Assembly (NCBI RefSeq): GCF_963678635.1
Contig: NC_087062.1
Span: forward strand, 11,144,670-11,208,669
DNA: 64,000 bases
From: Symsagittifera roscoffensis
Taxonomy: Eukaryota; Xenacoelomorpha; Acoela; Convolutidae
Reading direction: 5' to 3'
Below the pieces are notes generated by a model. It made no database searches and was not told where the DNA came from. It saw only the letters and a program-made list of their open reading frames with translations. The translations under genes and the position numbers were made by a program. Numbering within the stretch: position 1 is the first letter of the stretch; every line of letters begins with the position of its first letter. Of the stretch, positions 53,888 to 63,690 are shown one piece after another.

Positions 53888-54994
53888 TTCAGTAATTTCA
53901 AGTGAAATTTTTTTTTTTCAAAATAAAGGAAAACCTCAAACTTTTTATGTTGTGAAAAAAGGAAAAGTAATGTTTAAAAAAGTGTCTTTTAAATCTATCA
54001 ACAAAAAAACCAGTAAGTTTTGTGGGACCTCGAGTACAGTTCTACTGGTCAAGTTCGAAATTTAAAAAACATAATTTTTTAACTTCTTTTTTCCTTCATT
54101 TTTAGCTTGAATTATTCGTTCTCGTTTTAAATTCAAGTGAATGTGGTTTGAAACTTTTAGGAGCTATCTGATACGTAATTTGGACAAGCGTAGAAATTAA
54201 AAAAAAACAATTATAGCCCAATCAATGAGAGTAGACGCTTAAAAAGTTGTGATTTTTTGAGAAAATCTGATTTTTTTGAAAATATTGAAAAAAAAAAATT
54301 GGGAAAAAATTTTTTTCTCTCCAAATCCATTGAAACTACCCTCAATCAATTTGCTATGAATTTCTGAGCAGGGTTAAGGGTCATGTTCATTTTTCGAAAA
54401 AAAAAAAAAACAATTTTTTTTTTCACATTTTTACCAAAAAATTGTCCGTTTTACACCCAAAACATGTATATGAATGTAATATAATGCAGATTTATGGCTT
54501 AAAACACTCTCTGTTACTTTGCGTAAGACCTGGCTAACCCCACCGGGCACAAAGTATGATGAGAGAGAGGACAGAGAGTGTTTGATAAAAAAGCCAAATA
54601 AATATGGTTGGACTACCAACAAGAAAATGTTGGACCCTTCCATATTTATCTTTCTTTTGAAAAGAAAGCAATATCGCGAAAAGGATATTCCAAATGGGGT
54701 TCACTACTGAGCAAGTGTATTTATCTCTCTCTCTCTCTCTCTCATTCTTTCTCAAACAACAATTTTAGCGTAAAATTGATCTCGGTTTGTGATTGTTTTT
54801 CTAGTTTTTCTCTAAGATTTTGCTGAAAACTTTACGGGGCAAATTTTAATTGATCTATTAAGCAAAATAAAAACTGAGACAAAAAATATACACACAGTAA
54901 TGTTAAAACAGTTTAGAAGTCAAATCAAACAAAAATGAAAATATAAAACCTTGGAATAATATTTGAAACAAAGGAAAGTTTTTTGTTTAAGTTA
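53888..54994. other. Intergenic AT-rich region inside the inverted-repeat cassette
   Basis: Contains long A and T runs (about 54240-54430) and a (CT)n microsatellite at 54724-54743 facing a GA-rich block at 54557-54580. Overlapping short ORFs at 54431-54826 are on both strands and are not convincing. Confidence 0.5.
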
Positions 54995-55639
54995 TTAGAA
55001 ACCTCGAAACTGTAGTTTTCTCTTTTTTGGCGCATAGCAAGCTGCATTTGGAGGAGTGCCTTGAATGAGATCTGGGGTGACTAGATCAATTGTCTCCGCA
55101 CTAGATGAAACCCGAGCATCCGAATTGGAAGTTGATTGTTCTGGAGTTGAAACTGCTCCCCTAACAAACGACTCGGGAGACATTGCTGTCGGAATATCCC
55201 AGTACGCTTCGCGCTCTGCATAGTCACGAATACATCCCTCCTGATTTTCATACAACGGCATTGACTCGCAGTCATACGCGAAGAGAATTTTTCTTGGAGA
55301 CTGCTCGAGCGAGGTTGTGTCGTTTATCTCCGTCTTTTCTAATGCCGGATAGCTCTCGTGAATAGTGCAACTCTCGTACATTCGTTTTCGATTTTGTCTA
55401 AGTAGATCGATGTGATCAAGGAGGTAGTTCGTTAGCATGATATGACTTTTTGTAGTCCATTCCTCGTTTTGATTCTCGTCGTTTTTTCGGGGAGCCAAGT
55501 CATTGAACGGACTTGCTGTAGACGGAGAGACTCTCTCTTTCTGTTGATGGATGACTGCAATCGACTCTCTCGTGTATGTTTGGTAAATAATTGTTCTTTC
55601 TCGATCAGACACTGAGATTATTTGTAAAGGACTAGTCAT
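54995..55639 (-). CDS. Polinton accessory protein, 214 residues, unknown
   Basis: Intact frame from ATG 55639. A helical middle (TNYLLDHIDLLRQNRKRM) is followed by KILFAYDCESMPLYENQ and a Ser/Thr/Pro-rich acidic stretch, ending APKKRKLQFRGF, which carries a classical nuclear-localisation signal. Nothing marks a known family. It is the only minus-strand gene of the inverted-repeat cassette. Confidence 0.6.
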   Translation of the reverse strand: MTSPLQIISVSDRERTIIYQTYTRESIAVIHQQKERVSPSTASPFNDLAPRKNDENQNEEWTTKSHIMLTNYLLDHIDLLRQNRKRMYESCTIHESYPALEKTEINDTTSLEQSPRKILFAYDCESMPLYENQEGCIRDYAEREAYWDIPTAMSPESFVRGAVSTPEQSTSNSDARVSSSAETIDLVTPDLIQGTPPNAACYAPKKRKLQFRGF

Positions 55640-56264
55640 GAATTGAAGAGGCTTAAAGTTTTGTTAAAATGAAATGACTGAACTACCGAAATGAAATTGA
55701 GAGAATGAAAAGTATGAAAAGTAATTAATGAGAATGAGATCAGGAAAGGGGTGGCATAGTTCAATTAGGTCAACGCTAATAACTTTTTAGGCGAGGCTAT
55801 CAAATTTTATTCATTCTTTTAAGCATGACGCCTGAGGTCATGTTAGGAATGAATGTGAAAACCCGATTTTTTAGATTTATGTGATAGCTTTATTATAGTG
55901 GCTACGGGCGAAAGCACTCAAAATCAAGTTTTCATGATAGTTTGCCGGACATTCTTTGTTATGCTGTTAGAAATTCATTACCATGATTCATAACAGTCAT
56001 TAAAATAACCGTCACAATAAATAACACTAGAAGATTTTTAGACAATAGCCGGGGGAAAAAGTAACTAAATACCCATATGAAAAGAGGTTTATCGTTAAAG
56101 AAATTATATCCTTGGTGATTAAGTCTTATCAATATGGCTTAGGGCGCCCGTAAACGTTATCACCTAAATTTTTACTTTGGGAGCGCATGATCTGTCTCGT
56201 ATACTGTGATCAGTCATTCTTCAACGTTCCACACTAAAAACCAGTTGGTTGTTATTCATTTATA
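55640..56264. other. Divergent intergenic region in the cassette
   Basis: Lies between the minus-strand 214-residue gene and the plus-strand PC4-like gene, so it should hold both promoters. No motif is certain. Confidence 0.5.
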
Positions 56265-56624
56265 ATGTACGCTTCTCTTGACACGGATGTAGACTATTTC
56301 GATGATTTTAGGGATATATCTTCGAATGATAAACGTTTAGTTAGAGTCGGTGCAAAAACATTCGCACAGACCGGTACTTACATAACTATCAAATTGTTCA
56401 AAAAAGACGAAGAGGGAACTTTCAAGTATCGACAAGGAATAACTTTGTCAACTGGTGAATTCGAGTCCTTGGCGGACAATTATACAAAAATCAAAAGGTT
56501 GACGAAAACAAAAAACTGCGACGTGACTGAAAAACCTAGAAAAAAGCGAAACAAATCTAAAAAATCTTCATGCTCTGAAAAGGAATGCGAAAGTGAAAAC
56601 GATGATAACTGTCGGGTTGTGTAA
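56265..56624 (+). CDS. PC4/p15-like ssDNA-binding protein
   Basis: 119 residues, intact. Residues 24-78 follow the pattern of the PC4 (transcription coactivator p15) domain: RLVRVGAKTFAQTGTYITIK, then a basic turn, FKYRQGITLSTGEFESL and a terminal helix. The C-terminus is a Lys-rich then Ser/Glu-rich tail. PC4-like folds bind single-stranded DNA as dimers, a role that suits protein-primed replication or late transcription. The assignment rests on pattern only. Confidence 0.5.
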   Translation: MYASLDTDVDYFDDFRDISSNDKRLVRVGAKTFAQTGTYITIKLFKKDEEGTFKYRQGITLSTGEFESLADNYTKIKRLTKTKNCDVTEKPRKKRNKSKKSSCSEKECESENDDNCRVV

Positions 56625-56661
56625 CATTATCAACTCGTTATTCGATTGAAACTTCAAAGCA

Positions 56662-57171
56662 ATGGTTGAAGCAATGTATGAGCAATCCCCTGATTATTTC
56701 AAATAGTTCCGTAAAAATTACAAATTTTTCATCCTGAATCATGAACCCAACTTTTCAGGCTTCGCTTCAAAAGCAAATTTTGCAGTATCCTCCCATTCGA
56801 ATAAATTAGATTTTTGCAACCATTCGATTGACAACGAAAAACATTATCATGTGCTGGTCGAATTTACGAAAGAGTCTACCGATTTACTTAACAAGATGAC
56901 TTCAAAAGCCTTCGTTGTTCCTTGTCTTCTCTCTACATTCAAATATTTAATTTTGGGTTGCTCCAACTATGAATTGTCTGGCCCTCTGATGGAAAAACTG
57001 AAAATAGCTGTGAATTATAACTCCATCAACAACTTAGATGTTAGTGGTGTTCCAGTTCGAAGACGATTGCCTCAAGTTTGCTTCGGCTCGCAGACTAAAT
57101 CTGTTCAAACTCAAACTGACCTGATTACTAACGTAACAATTGAACGCTTTACTAATATTTTGAATGGTTAA
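56662..57171 (+). pseudogene. Accessory protein with HUH-like motif, one nonsense codon
   Basis: 170 codons from ATG 56662 to TAA 57171, interrupted by TAG at 56704-56706. The centre reads EKHYHVLVEFTKES; H-hydrophobic-H followed by hydrophobic residues is the shape of the metal-binding HUH motif of Rep-type endonucleases, and the position after a variable N-terminal strand fits. A Tyr nucleophile cannot be assigned safely (candidates lie in FKYLILGC and AVNYNS). It may instead be an unrelated protein. Confidence 0.35.
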
Positions 57172-57341
57172 AACGCTGCTGAGTTTTCTAAAATAATTGA
57201 CATAATTTTAAGTGGGTATGGTTGTATGGAAACTGATTCAAACACTTTGTTTGTGAAATTTATCATGGAGAAGAAATTCAAGTTTTAAATATTGGTTTTC
57301 TTTCGCTCTTGTATATCAAAAAAAAAATGTTACTACACAAG

Positions 57342-57434
57342 CGGGAGGCGTTCCCGAGGAGCGTAGCGACGAGCAACGCCGGGTTAGCTATTGCCCCTTA
57401 AACCAAACGGCCATGCCTTAATATTTCGAAGGAC
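57342..57434 (-). repeat. Right arm of 93-bp perfect inverted repeat in the Polinton
   Basis: Reverse complement of 53795-53887 without a difference that I can see. It sits between the convergent ends of the plus-strand accessory genes and the minus-strand protease gene. Confidence 0.95.
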
Positions 57435-57553
57435 TTGATATGAAACTTTTCGCGGTTCACATAAACTTGCAGAAAAAAACTTTGTTGTTAATAAGAATGA
57501 ATTGAAAAAAAAAAACGAATTTATAAATTTTACAAAAACATCAATAAATTAAT

Positions 57554-57991
57554 TTAGAATAACATATGTTTGGCAAATCTTATCAAATCATGATCATTAA
57601 GTTTGAAACCTATTGGAAATTTGTTTGTAATTATAACATGAGCAACATAAATACAATAAAGTCCGCATAACACTGAATCAGCTGATTGTATTGGTTTTTT
57701 CAACAGTAGCTGATTTCCCTCGTGAATTGTACGTCGCATATTCTTGTACACGAGGGGATAATCACATAATCGTTTACCTAGAGGATCTGCGAAGAATATC
57801 TGTCCTCCAGCTTGAGCAAAAAGCAACCAGTGGGTTCCAGGTTGATCCGATGGTGAGGCATTCATAATCATGAACGTATTATCGTTTTTCAGTACTGAAG
57901 AGCATGGCAAATCTGCCGGAAAAACACCTCTAAAGCGATGTTTCAAATGTTTACAACGGTTAATAATTTCTACTAGTTGAAGATTATCCAT
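57554..57991 (-). CDS. PRO: Adenovirus-type cysteine protease
   Basis: 145 residues, intact. It has the adenain/C5-like order His 54 (PGTHWLLFA), Asp 69 (FFADPLG), Gln 102 and Cys 109 (SADSVLCGLYC). It would mature capsid and core proteins during virion assembly. The gene follows the capsid gene by 7 nt, consistent with co-expression, and ends just beyond the right inverted-repeat arm. Confidence 0.92.
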   Translation of the reverse strand: MDNLQLVEIINRCKHLKHRFRGVFPADLPCSSVLKNDNTFMIMNASPSDQPGTHWLLFAQAGGQIFFADPLGKRLCDYPLVYKNMRRTIHEGNQLLLKKPIQSADSVLCGLYCIYVAHVIITNKFPIGFKLNDHDLIRFAKHMLF

Positions 57992-57998
57992 GTCTATC

Positions 57999-59314
57999 TT
58001 AGGTCATAAGAGTGTTTTTGGTAATTTTTCTATCTGAACGCACATAAACTGTTGATGCACGCTCTCCCATAAACAATAACTCGACGTTATTACCGAGACC
58101 TGCGTCAAACTTGAGTTCGAGCGAAATAGTGCAATTGGTCAATTCAGGATGAATAAAATCGTTTGAAGCCTCCTGAGTAGACGTGAGATCAAAAGCCATA
58201 ATATAATGATTATCATAATTAGCGAGACTGATTCCCTGACTAGTGTTTAAAACAAAATCAAGAGCCTCAAGCGTATTGTAATAAATTCTTTTATTGTCTG
58301 ATGTTGAGATGGGAGTTCCGGCAATGGGTAGACCGTTTCTGTACACAATGATCTCATTCAACCCAAATTTCTGGTAATGAAAAGGGTTTGTTCTATTAGT
58401 ACCAAATATGCTTCGTTTATGCTCATTGCTACTATCATTCTTCGAACAGGTTCTTTTGCAAAAACATCCTCTTGTCGCCAGCTTTGTACTCCTGCAGTTG
58501 CGAGAAACGTTTTTGGTACTACTTCGATGTAATTGTAAATTGCCGGGTTCTTCAACAAAGTTTTTTCTATTGATGAGAGAACATAGTCAGTCACAGTCAT
58601 CTTTCTGACATAGAGGTTAGCTTCGATTATTTGGACCTTGTAGTGTTTAGCTGCATCTTCAGATATGACAACAAAATCATTAGGAGAACGTCTAAGAGAC
58701 AATTTTATTGTCACACCGCTAAGTAGATGCTTGTCACACGACAAAAAGTCGCAAGCAATTTTACCAAATAGCTTCAGCTCGCTCGAGGCCGCAACGAGAC
58801 CTTTACGCTCCGTAACATCATCAGCTCTCCTTCCAGCACCGTCAATGGCTGATGGATTTTCTTCATAATAATAACCTTGACAAGCCAACCATGTTTTCTT
58901 GGCATCATTACCGTATGAAAACTCGGTCTCAATAAAGCTTTTATGGGCAAAATTAGCATTGGTAGTTGATATTTTTTCACCATTCAGAGACAGTGTACAC
59001 TCAGAAAATAATGAAGATAAAGGATTGTTAACAAAAAACGGCGTATCTCTGTTTGCCGCCTCTGTAGCATGCGTTCGAAGCACGTTTCCATTGCTTCGAA
59101 CAATTCGTGCAACTATTTCCAAACGAGTACGTTGAAGATCGATGAAATTATTTCTGTCGCCGAGTACTTCAAACTCGAGCATAGGACCATCAGGAGAGTA
59201 GGAAGGTCCAATTTTTTGGGTAAATGCATTTTCAAAAGTGACAAGTAAAGGCGGTTTCTCAAATAAGTCCAAGGAGCTGTGAGTTGCTTCACTCGGGATT
59301 AAATTAGAAATCAT
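57999..59314 (-). pseudogene. MCP: Double jelly-roll major capsid protein, one frameshift
   Basis: It starts ATG 59314, overlapping the previous gene by 11 nt, and ends 57999. Length 1,316 nt is one short of 439 codons. The frame breaks at about 58385-58405 after MIVAMSINEAY and resumes with NPFHYQKFGLNEIIVYRNG. The family is the hexon-like protein of Polintons and adintoviruses (annotated in many animals as F54H12.2-like). Recognisable features are the opening ATHSSLDLFEKPP, LEFEVLGDRNNFIDL, SECTLSLNGEKIS and the C-terminal LELKFDAGL. It would build the icosahedral shell. Confidence 0.92.
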
Positions 59315-59711
59315 TTTTAACCCTTGTAAAGAAATCGGAGCGACTTCTCTGTGCAGTTCGTTTTCTGGGAATGACGCGTCTCGTTTTTCGTTTAAACGCC
59401 GTCGTTCTTTTTGGATGACTTTTCCGCGATCTACTTCCTCCTCCTACTTGCTTTTTGATTGTTTTTCTAACGGTGCTTTTGAGTGCCTGCTTAGGACTTT
59501 TTCTTTTTGTTGCAACTTCTATCAGTTCTGGAGCTGCCTGAAGAAGTAGTTCTTTTCCGATTTTTTTAGCCGCGGGTATCACACATTTTCGAGCCAGTGG
59601 AAGTGCGACTCTTCCTATTCCCAAGGCTAATGCACCGAAGCCACTGCCTCGTTGTCTATAATGCCCCGAGAAATGTGGTAGGTTTGCTTGGTTGTGGTAA
59701 TATGAATCCAT
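59304..59711 (-). CDS. Basic core/internal virion protein (pX/pVI-like position)
   Basis: Start chosen at ATG 59711 because the longer frame begins with TTG; this leaves 135 residues. It opens with MDSYYHNQANLPHFSGHYRQ and GSGFGALALGIGRVALPLARK. A Gly/Ala amphipathic segment follows, and the tail is extremely Lys/Arg-rich (KRTTAFKRKTRRVIPRKR). This is the Polinton counterpart, by position and composition, of adenoviral core proteins that condense DNA or disrupt membranes. Confidence 0.75.
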   Translation of the reverse strand: MDSYYHNQANLPHFSGHYRQRGSGFGALALGIGRVALPLARKCVIPAAKKIGKELLLQAAPELIEVATKRKSPKQALKSTVRKTIKKQVGGGSRSRKSHPKRTTAFKRKTRRVIPRKRTAQRSRSDFFTRVKNDF

Positions 59712-59716
59712 TTTGA

Positions 59717-60610
59717 TCAATTGCTAAACTTTTGAAATTTCAAAGTCAGAACAACTTTTCCCCCTCCAGCGAAAGGAACAAGTCCTCCAGTTTCTGTGCG
59801 CAAGTTCACAGAAATATTGGAAATATTATTGACCAAAAGTTTTTTAAAATCCAAATTACTAAACACTTTACGATGATTCGGTTCAACTGTACATGCGTAA
59901 CCGTTTTTCACTCGACGATTTGTATCAATGACTCGTAAAAGGGGTGCTTTTGTGTCTCCGACTATTTGATAATGAATTATGTCCAGATAAATAAACATAA
60001 GCTGAGTACCAGCGCATACATCAACGGGATAGTCAGCAATAAGATCTTGGGTAGAGAATGTGCTATGTTTTGTGCTTCCTTGTTTGTAACCTATATGATA
60101 ACCAGTTCCATCTCTGACGCCTTTGAATCCAAGTAGGCTAGGAATTTGCGGGCTTGAAAAAGTTATACCTTCCCAATAATGCAGCCATAAGGAAAGATGT
60201 TTGGTTATTGGATCTATTACGTAATCCAATTTCTCTAATTATGTCTTTCGACGAATCTCGTCCAGTATTTGATCAATGCTCGTATATTCTCCTTTTGTTA
60301 TTTTTGCTGTTTCTCCAAGGTAAGGTCTGGAGATCTTGTCTTTCTCAACTTTCATGCTTGCTATAACCCGATCTTTTTTGTAGTACACAATGTTGTTGTC
60401 AGTTACGTTGTTTATCTGAGTAGGGAAGGTAATTTCTGTAACTGCTACTCTCCATTCACCTTGCAAATTTATTTCTTCACTCAGGAGATTTTTGAAGTTG
60501 GCCAGAGTGTTATCTTTAAAAACGTTCATTGATGCAGATGAAACTAGGGTAATTGTGAAGGAAGGGGGAACATTATGGGTGAAAAGGCTGTTGGAAGTGC
60601 CCTCAGTCAT
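59717..60610 (-). pseudogene. mCP: Minor capsid (penton) protein, one nonsense codon
   Basis: 298 codons from ATG 60610 to TGA 59719-59717. A TAA at 60241-60239 interrupts the frame between EIRRKT and LEKLDYVIDPITKH. The N-terminal part (DNTLANFKNLLSEEINLQGE, then WRVAVTEITFPT) and C-terminal beta-rich part (GGGKVVLTLKF) fit the single jelly-roll penton of Polintons, which closes the five-fold vertices. The ATG overlaps the end of integrase. Confidence 0.85.
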
Positions 60611-61822
60611 GATTGTCCTTCTCCAGAACGCGAATTAGTTCAGACTCGTAAAATTTTCCCTCAATCGGTTCTCTGTTAGAATCAATCAAATTGTATGTTG
60701 GGGATTTCGTGTTGGTATGTCAAAAACTTCAAACACTTCATCGGTGAACGATTGTTTGTAACCCTTGCGAAAACGTATGTCTACTTTGGCAAGTCTAATA
60801 TAATCACCAACATAAAGCTTTGGACGTCGAACTAACTTCAAAGACTGTTCTGCTCTTAATGAAATCAGGCGATGAACATCTTTTTTAGTTATTTTATTTG
60901 GTGCAAGATTTGTGACACGATTTGTTCTCGAATTAATTGCATTGACAAAATCTTGCAATTTGTCAATGTATGAGTAAGTCCATTTATCCTCCAAGTACTT
61001 ATAAATAAGATTTTTCAAGGAACGGATATTTCTCTCAGCGAATGCGGACTTTTTCTCGCTCTCTTTGCTATATGTGTTTATGCCTTTCTTTTTACATAAT
61101 GCTTCGAAGGACCCTTTAAACTCTGTGCCCTTGTCCACCCATACTTTTTCCGGTTGTTTTGTCGTTATCATTAGTTTGAACGCTTCTGCTGTTGTAGTAG
61201 CATACTTTGATTTCAAGGGTTGCACTCTGAGATAGCGGGACATGCAGTCAACTGCAACAAGCAGATACTTAACATCATGGTTGTACTGGGCAAGTTTATC
61301 AACAAAGGCCAGATCTAATGACCAGATTTCGTCGATATCGTAAACTATGACCTTGAGTCGCGGCGTTTTTCGGATCACAGTTCGATATTTCGTGTAAGCA
61401 GGTTCAGTATGAAGGAAATGTTTAACTTTCTTTCGCGACAAATTGCTTGCTTTTATCAAGTTGTTCACACTACCAAATAACGCGGGACCTTTGTCACTGT
61501 ATTTAGTTTTCAACAATTTTTCTTCAATCTTGGTAATTTTCCCATTGTTTTGTTTGCGCCTTCGTCTTTTCTGACGTTGGAGAATCTGAATCGTTATGGG
61601 GCGTTCCGTATGAGTCAGAGCCTTCTTCTGACTCTTTTTCACGTTTTTAGTTTCGGGTTTTTCTATTACCGCTGAGACTTTTTCGTTTGTGCTTTTTACT
61701 TCTCTTAAGGTTTGCACTACTTTTTTCCTGCCAAGTGGGCGATGTTGAGCGGGTTCTTGAGGGTCCGGGTTCTCGTTTTTCTTGAGCGTTAAAAGACGCT
61801 GACTGAACCGCGTGTTTGGCAT
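60603..61822 (-). pseudogene. INT: Retroviral-type (RVE) integrase of Polinton, one frameshift
   Basis: The 378-codon frame from 61822 contains a basic N-terminus and the DDE core: Asp 170 (WSLDLAFVDK), Asp 230 (VWVDKGTEF) and Glu 263 (SAFAERNIRS). The C-terminal SH3-like part starts at PKLYVGDYIRLAK. Near 60700 a 1-nt shift moves the last ~30 codons (ending IRVLEKDNHD, TGA 60605-60603) to another frame; 1,220 nt is one short of 407 codons. It would insert the element into the host genome. The true start may be downstream of 61822. Confidence 0.9.
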
Positions 61823-61861
61823 TTCGATTTATTACCAGGTTTTCATTCAAGTTGAGAGCAG

Positions 61862-62380
61862 TTAAAATGTTAATGAACGCCGGATTGTGTAATTTTTCGT
61901 TGGTTGTTGTATGTCGTATAAAAATATTGTAGCTTTAAGTCCTGTTGGTACTTTATCTACATATATCACCTCATTGTCACGGTTTATGGTTACTCTTTCT
62001 GAATTTTCTATGATTTCAAGTACGGTTTTTGCTCTAACAAATTTTTTGTCTTCTAAAACTTGTAACTGTCCTAAAATGCTTTCGGTCTGTCTATTGTGTT
62101 TCTCTTCTAGTATTTCGTCTTTAACACGTTCGACCGGTACTTCTTCATCGTCCGTTAACAGTTTAAGCTGTTCTTGTTGGGGCTCAACATTATCCGTAAA
62201 TGTTTCCTTCGTTGCAGTAGTCTTACTAGTTTGTGGAGGTAATTGGGGTCTAAGCCGGTTAAGATAGGACATTTGAGCATTTTTATGTTTAATATTATTA
62301 TCATGAAGAACACGTGCAGCATGTGGCTGCTCTTTAACATATAAATGTTTCGGAATGAGAATGAATTCTTCAGCAGTCAT
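61862..62380 (-). CDS. Conserved-position Polinton protein, unknown function
   Basis: Start at ATG 62380, directly after the stop of the preceding gene at 62383; the longer frame begins with a non-ATG codon. 172 residues. The N-terminus EEFILIPKHLYV is followed by QMSYLNRLRP, a Gln/Glu-rich coiled stretch and a C-terminal globular part (VTINRDNEVIYVDKVPTGLK). Polintons carry a protein of this layout between ATPase and integrase, but its role is not known to me. Confidence 0.65.
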   Translation of the reverse strand: MTAEEFILIPKHLYVKEQPHAARVLHDNNIKHKNAQMSYLNRLRPQLPPQTSKTTATKETFTDNVEPQQEQLKLLTDDEEVPVERVKDEILEEKHNRQTESILGQLQVLEDKKFVRAKTVLEIIENSERVTINRDNEVIYVDKVPTGLKATIFLYDIQQPTKNYTIRRSLTF

Positions 62381-62382
62381 CT

Positions 62383-62655
62383 TTAAGTTGTGAGGTACTT
62401 GTAACAAAAATAAAGTATTTGTCGAACTAAATGGAAGCCTTCTTTACTTAAAATAATCGCACGTTTTTTGACAGCACTGGTTTTTGGAGTTATTAAGTAT
62501 TTGTATGCTGTCTCGAATCGTTCGATGTTTGCAATTTTAACGGGTACGTTTCCATTGACTACATTGAGCAAACATTCACAAATAAGTGTTATGATCTCAC
62601 GATTTGAAGTTTTTCTAATTAATCTTCTTAGCTGGTCAGGTTTCAGTTGTACCAT
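62383..62655 (-). CDS. Small Leu/Lys-rich Polinton protein
   Basis: ATG 62655 (MVQLKPDQLRRLIRK) is preferred to 62688 because it overlaps the ATPase by only 20 nt; this gives 90 residues. The line NREIITLICECLLNVVNGNVPV is a recurrent signature of a small Polinton/adintovirus protein with a basic C-terminal helix (VKKRAIILSKEGFHLV), probably a virion core component. Confidence 0.65.
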   Translation of the reverse strand: MVQLKPDQLRRLIRKTSNREIITLICECLLNVVNGNVPVKIANIERFETAYKYLITPKTSAVKKRAIILSKEGFHLVRQILYFCYKYLTT

Positions 62656-63337
62656 ATGCCGCAGAATAGATAAGTTTTTCTTTTTCATTTGTGATTGGAG
62701 TAGTTTCTGCTTCAGATAAGGGTAAATAAAAAACTGTTGGCCCAGGTGGTGTGATATTTGAACAATATCTCAAACAATCTGATGTACGGGGGTCCAAGTC
62801 GATTAGAAGATGTCCAAAAGAGTCTCTGGTAGCTAATTCGTAACAGTTTCTCAAAAATTTTGATACATTCAATTGTCTTCCTAAAAGATCTAGTTGCTGA
62901 ACGTCGCGAGGCGATTTGAACAGAATGATGTGTGAAGTGTTCAAATCAATCGTACGCGACCATCGACTTTGTTGAAACAAGTTATGCTTAACATATATTA
63001 CATCTATCCCTCTATGTCTACCCGCTGTCGCTAACCTAACAAATTCCTTGTCATTATAGATGTCTTCACATGAATCATCGAAAACTAGAAGAACATTTTC
63101 TAATTTTCTCACAGATTCGAATCCGTCGAATTTCATGAACTCCACATTCACTTCGCGAGAAGACACTTTTTCTGAGAATGCAGGTTGCATCTCTTTGTAA
63201 AGATATAGAACGGTTCCAAATTTAGGGTAAAAAGTATTTCCCATCAGAAGTTTCAAAATTAACTCAGTTTTCCCGGATCCTGAAGGTCCCACTATCGCCA
63301 TAAAAATTCTTGTCGAAGTATCAATCACTTTATTCAT
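62636..63337 (-). CDS. ATP: FtsK/HerA-type genome-packaging ATPase
   Basis: Start at ATG 63337, which overlaps the stop of the upstream gene as ATGA; the longer 63409 frame begins with TTG. 233 residues, intact. Walker A GPSGSGKTE at 17-25, Walker B VLLVFDDS at 82-89 and the HNLF motif at 118-121 place it with the A32-like packaging ATPases of polintoviruses and NCLDVs. It would pump DNA into the capsid. Confidence 0.93.
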   Translation of the reverse strand: MNKVIDTSTRIFMAIVGPSGSGKTELILKLLMGNTFYPKFGTVLYLYKEMQPAFSEKVSSREVNVEFMKFDGFESVRKLENVLLVFDDSCEDIYNDKEFVRLATAGRHRGIDVIYVKHNLFQQSRWSRTIDLNTSHIILFKSPRDVQQLDLLGRQLNVSKFLRNCYELATRDSFGHLLIDLDPRTSDCLRYCSNITPPGPTVFYLPLSEAETTPITNEKEKLIYSAAYGTTET

Positions 63338-63618
63338 ATTCTTGGGTTTGGTAGTACGTAACCAACCAAGCCTGATAAAATCGAAAACCAAACTGACGTT
63401 TCTTCGCAACTTAATTTAGTGAAAGAAAGTTTGAGAATGCAGAAAGTTAGTAAAATTAGAATTACTACCATTTGCGCAACAAAAACTACATCAGACCTTG
63501 GCAAAGTTACATTGTTACAAAACTTCCATGATTTTTTTTCACTGTTTGTCTCGTTATAAACAAACTCTGTTACTAATGTTGCGTCAGGTTCATCTACTGC
63601 TGTTGTTGCTTCTGACAT
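63334..63618 (-). CDS. Small membrane protein of Polinton
   Basis: 94 residues, intact: acidic N-terminus, a hydrophobic segment 45-66 (VVFVAQMVVILILLTFCIL), a polar linker and a second amphipathic segment ending LSGLVGYVLPNPRI. The C-terminal GY-LPNP signature recurs in Polinton/adintovirus proteins next to the ATPase. Topology suggests a virion or host-membrane protein. The stop overlaps the ATPase start. Confidence 0.75.
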   Translation of the reverse strand: MSEATTAVDEPDATLVTEFVYNETNSEKKSWKFCNNVTLPRSDVVFVAQMVVILILLTFCILKLSFTKLSCEETSVWFSILSGLVGYVLPNPRI

Positions 63619-63690
63619 TTGAGAAACTATTTATTCTACAGACTGTGTTAGACTTTTTCTCTCTGTGAATGAAGCTTGTAAAAAATTAAA

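Noticed and set aside
53795-57434. 93-bp inverted repeats as the terminal repeats of the Polinton
   Set aside because: PolB lies outside to the left and the capsid-integrase-ATPase block outside to the right, so the repeats are internal.
58399-59135. Plus-strand ORFs of 66-78 codons across the capsid gene
   Set aside because: Antisense shadows of MCP.
50658-60241. Stop codon reassignment, as several Polinton genes have single in-frame stops
   Set aside because: TAA, TAG and TGA are all involved, 1-nt frameshifts also occur, and the GPCR and other Polinton genes use ordinary stops; decay is simpler.
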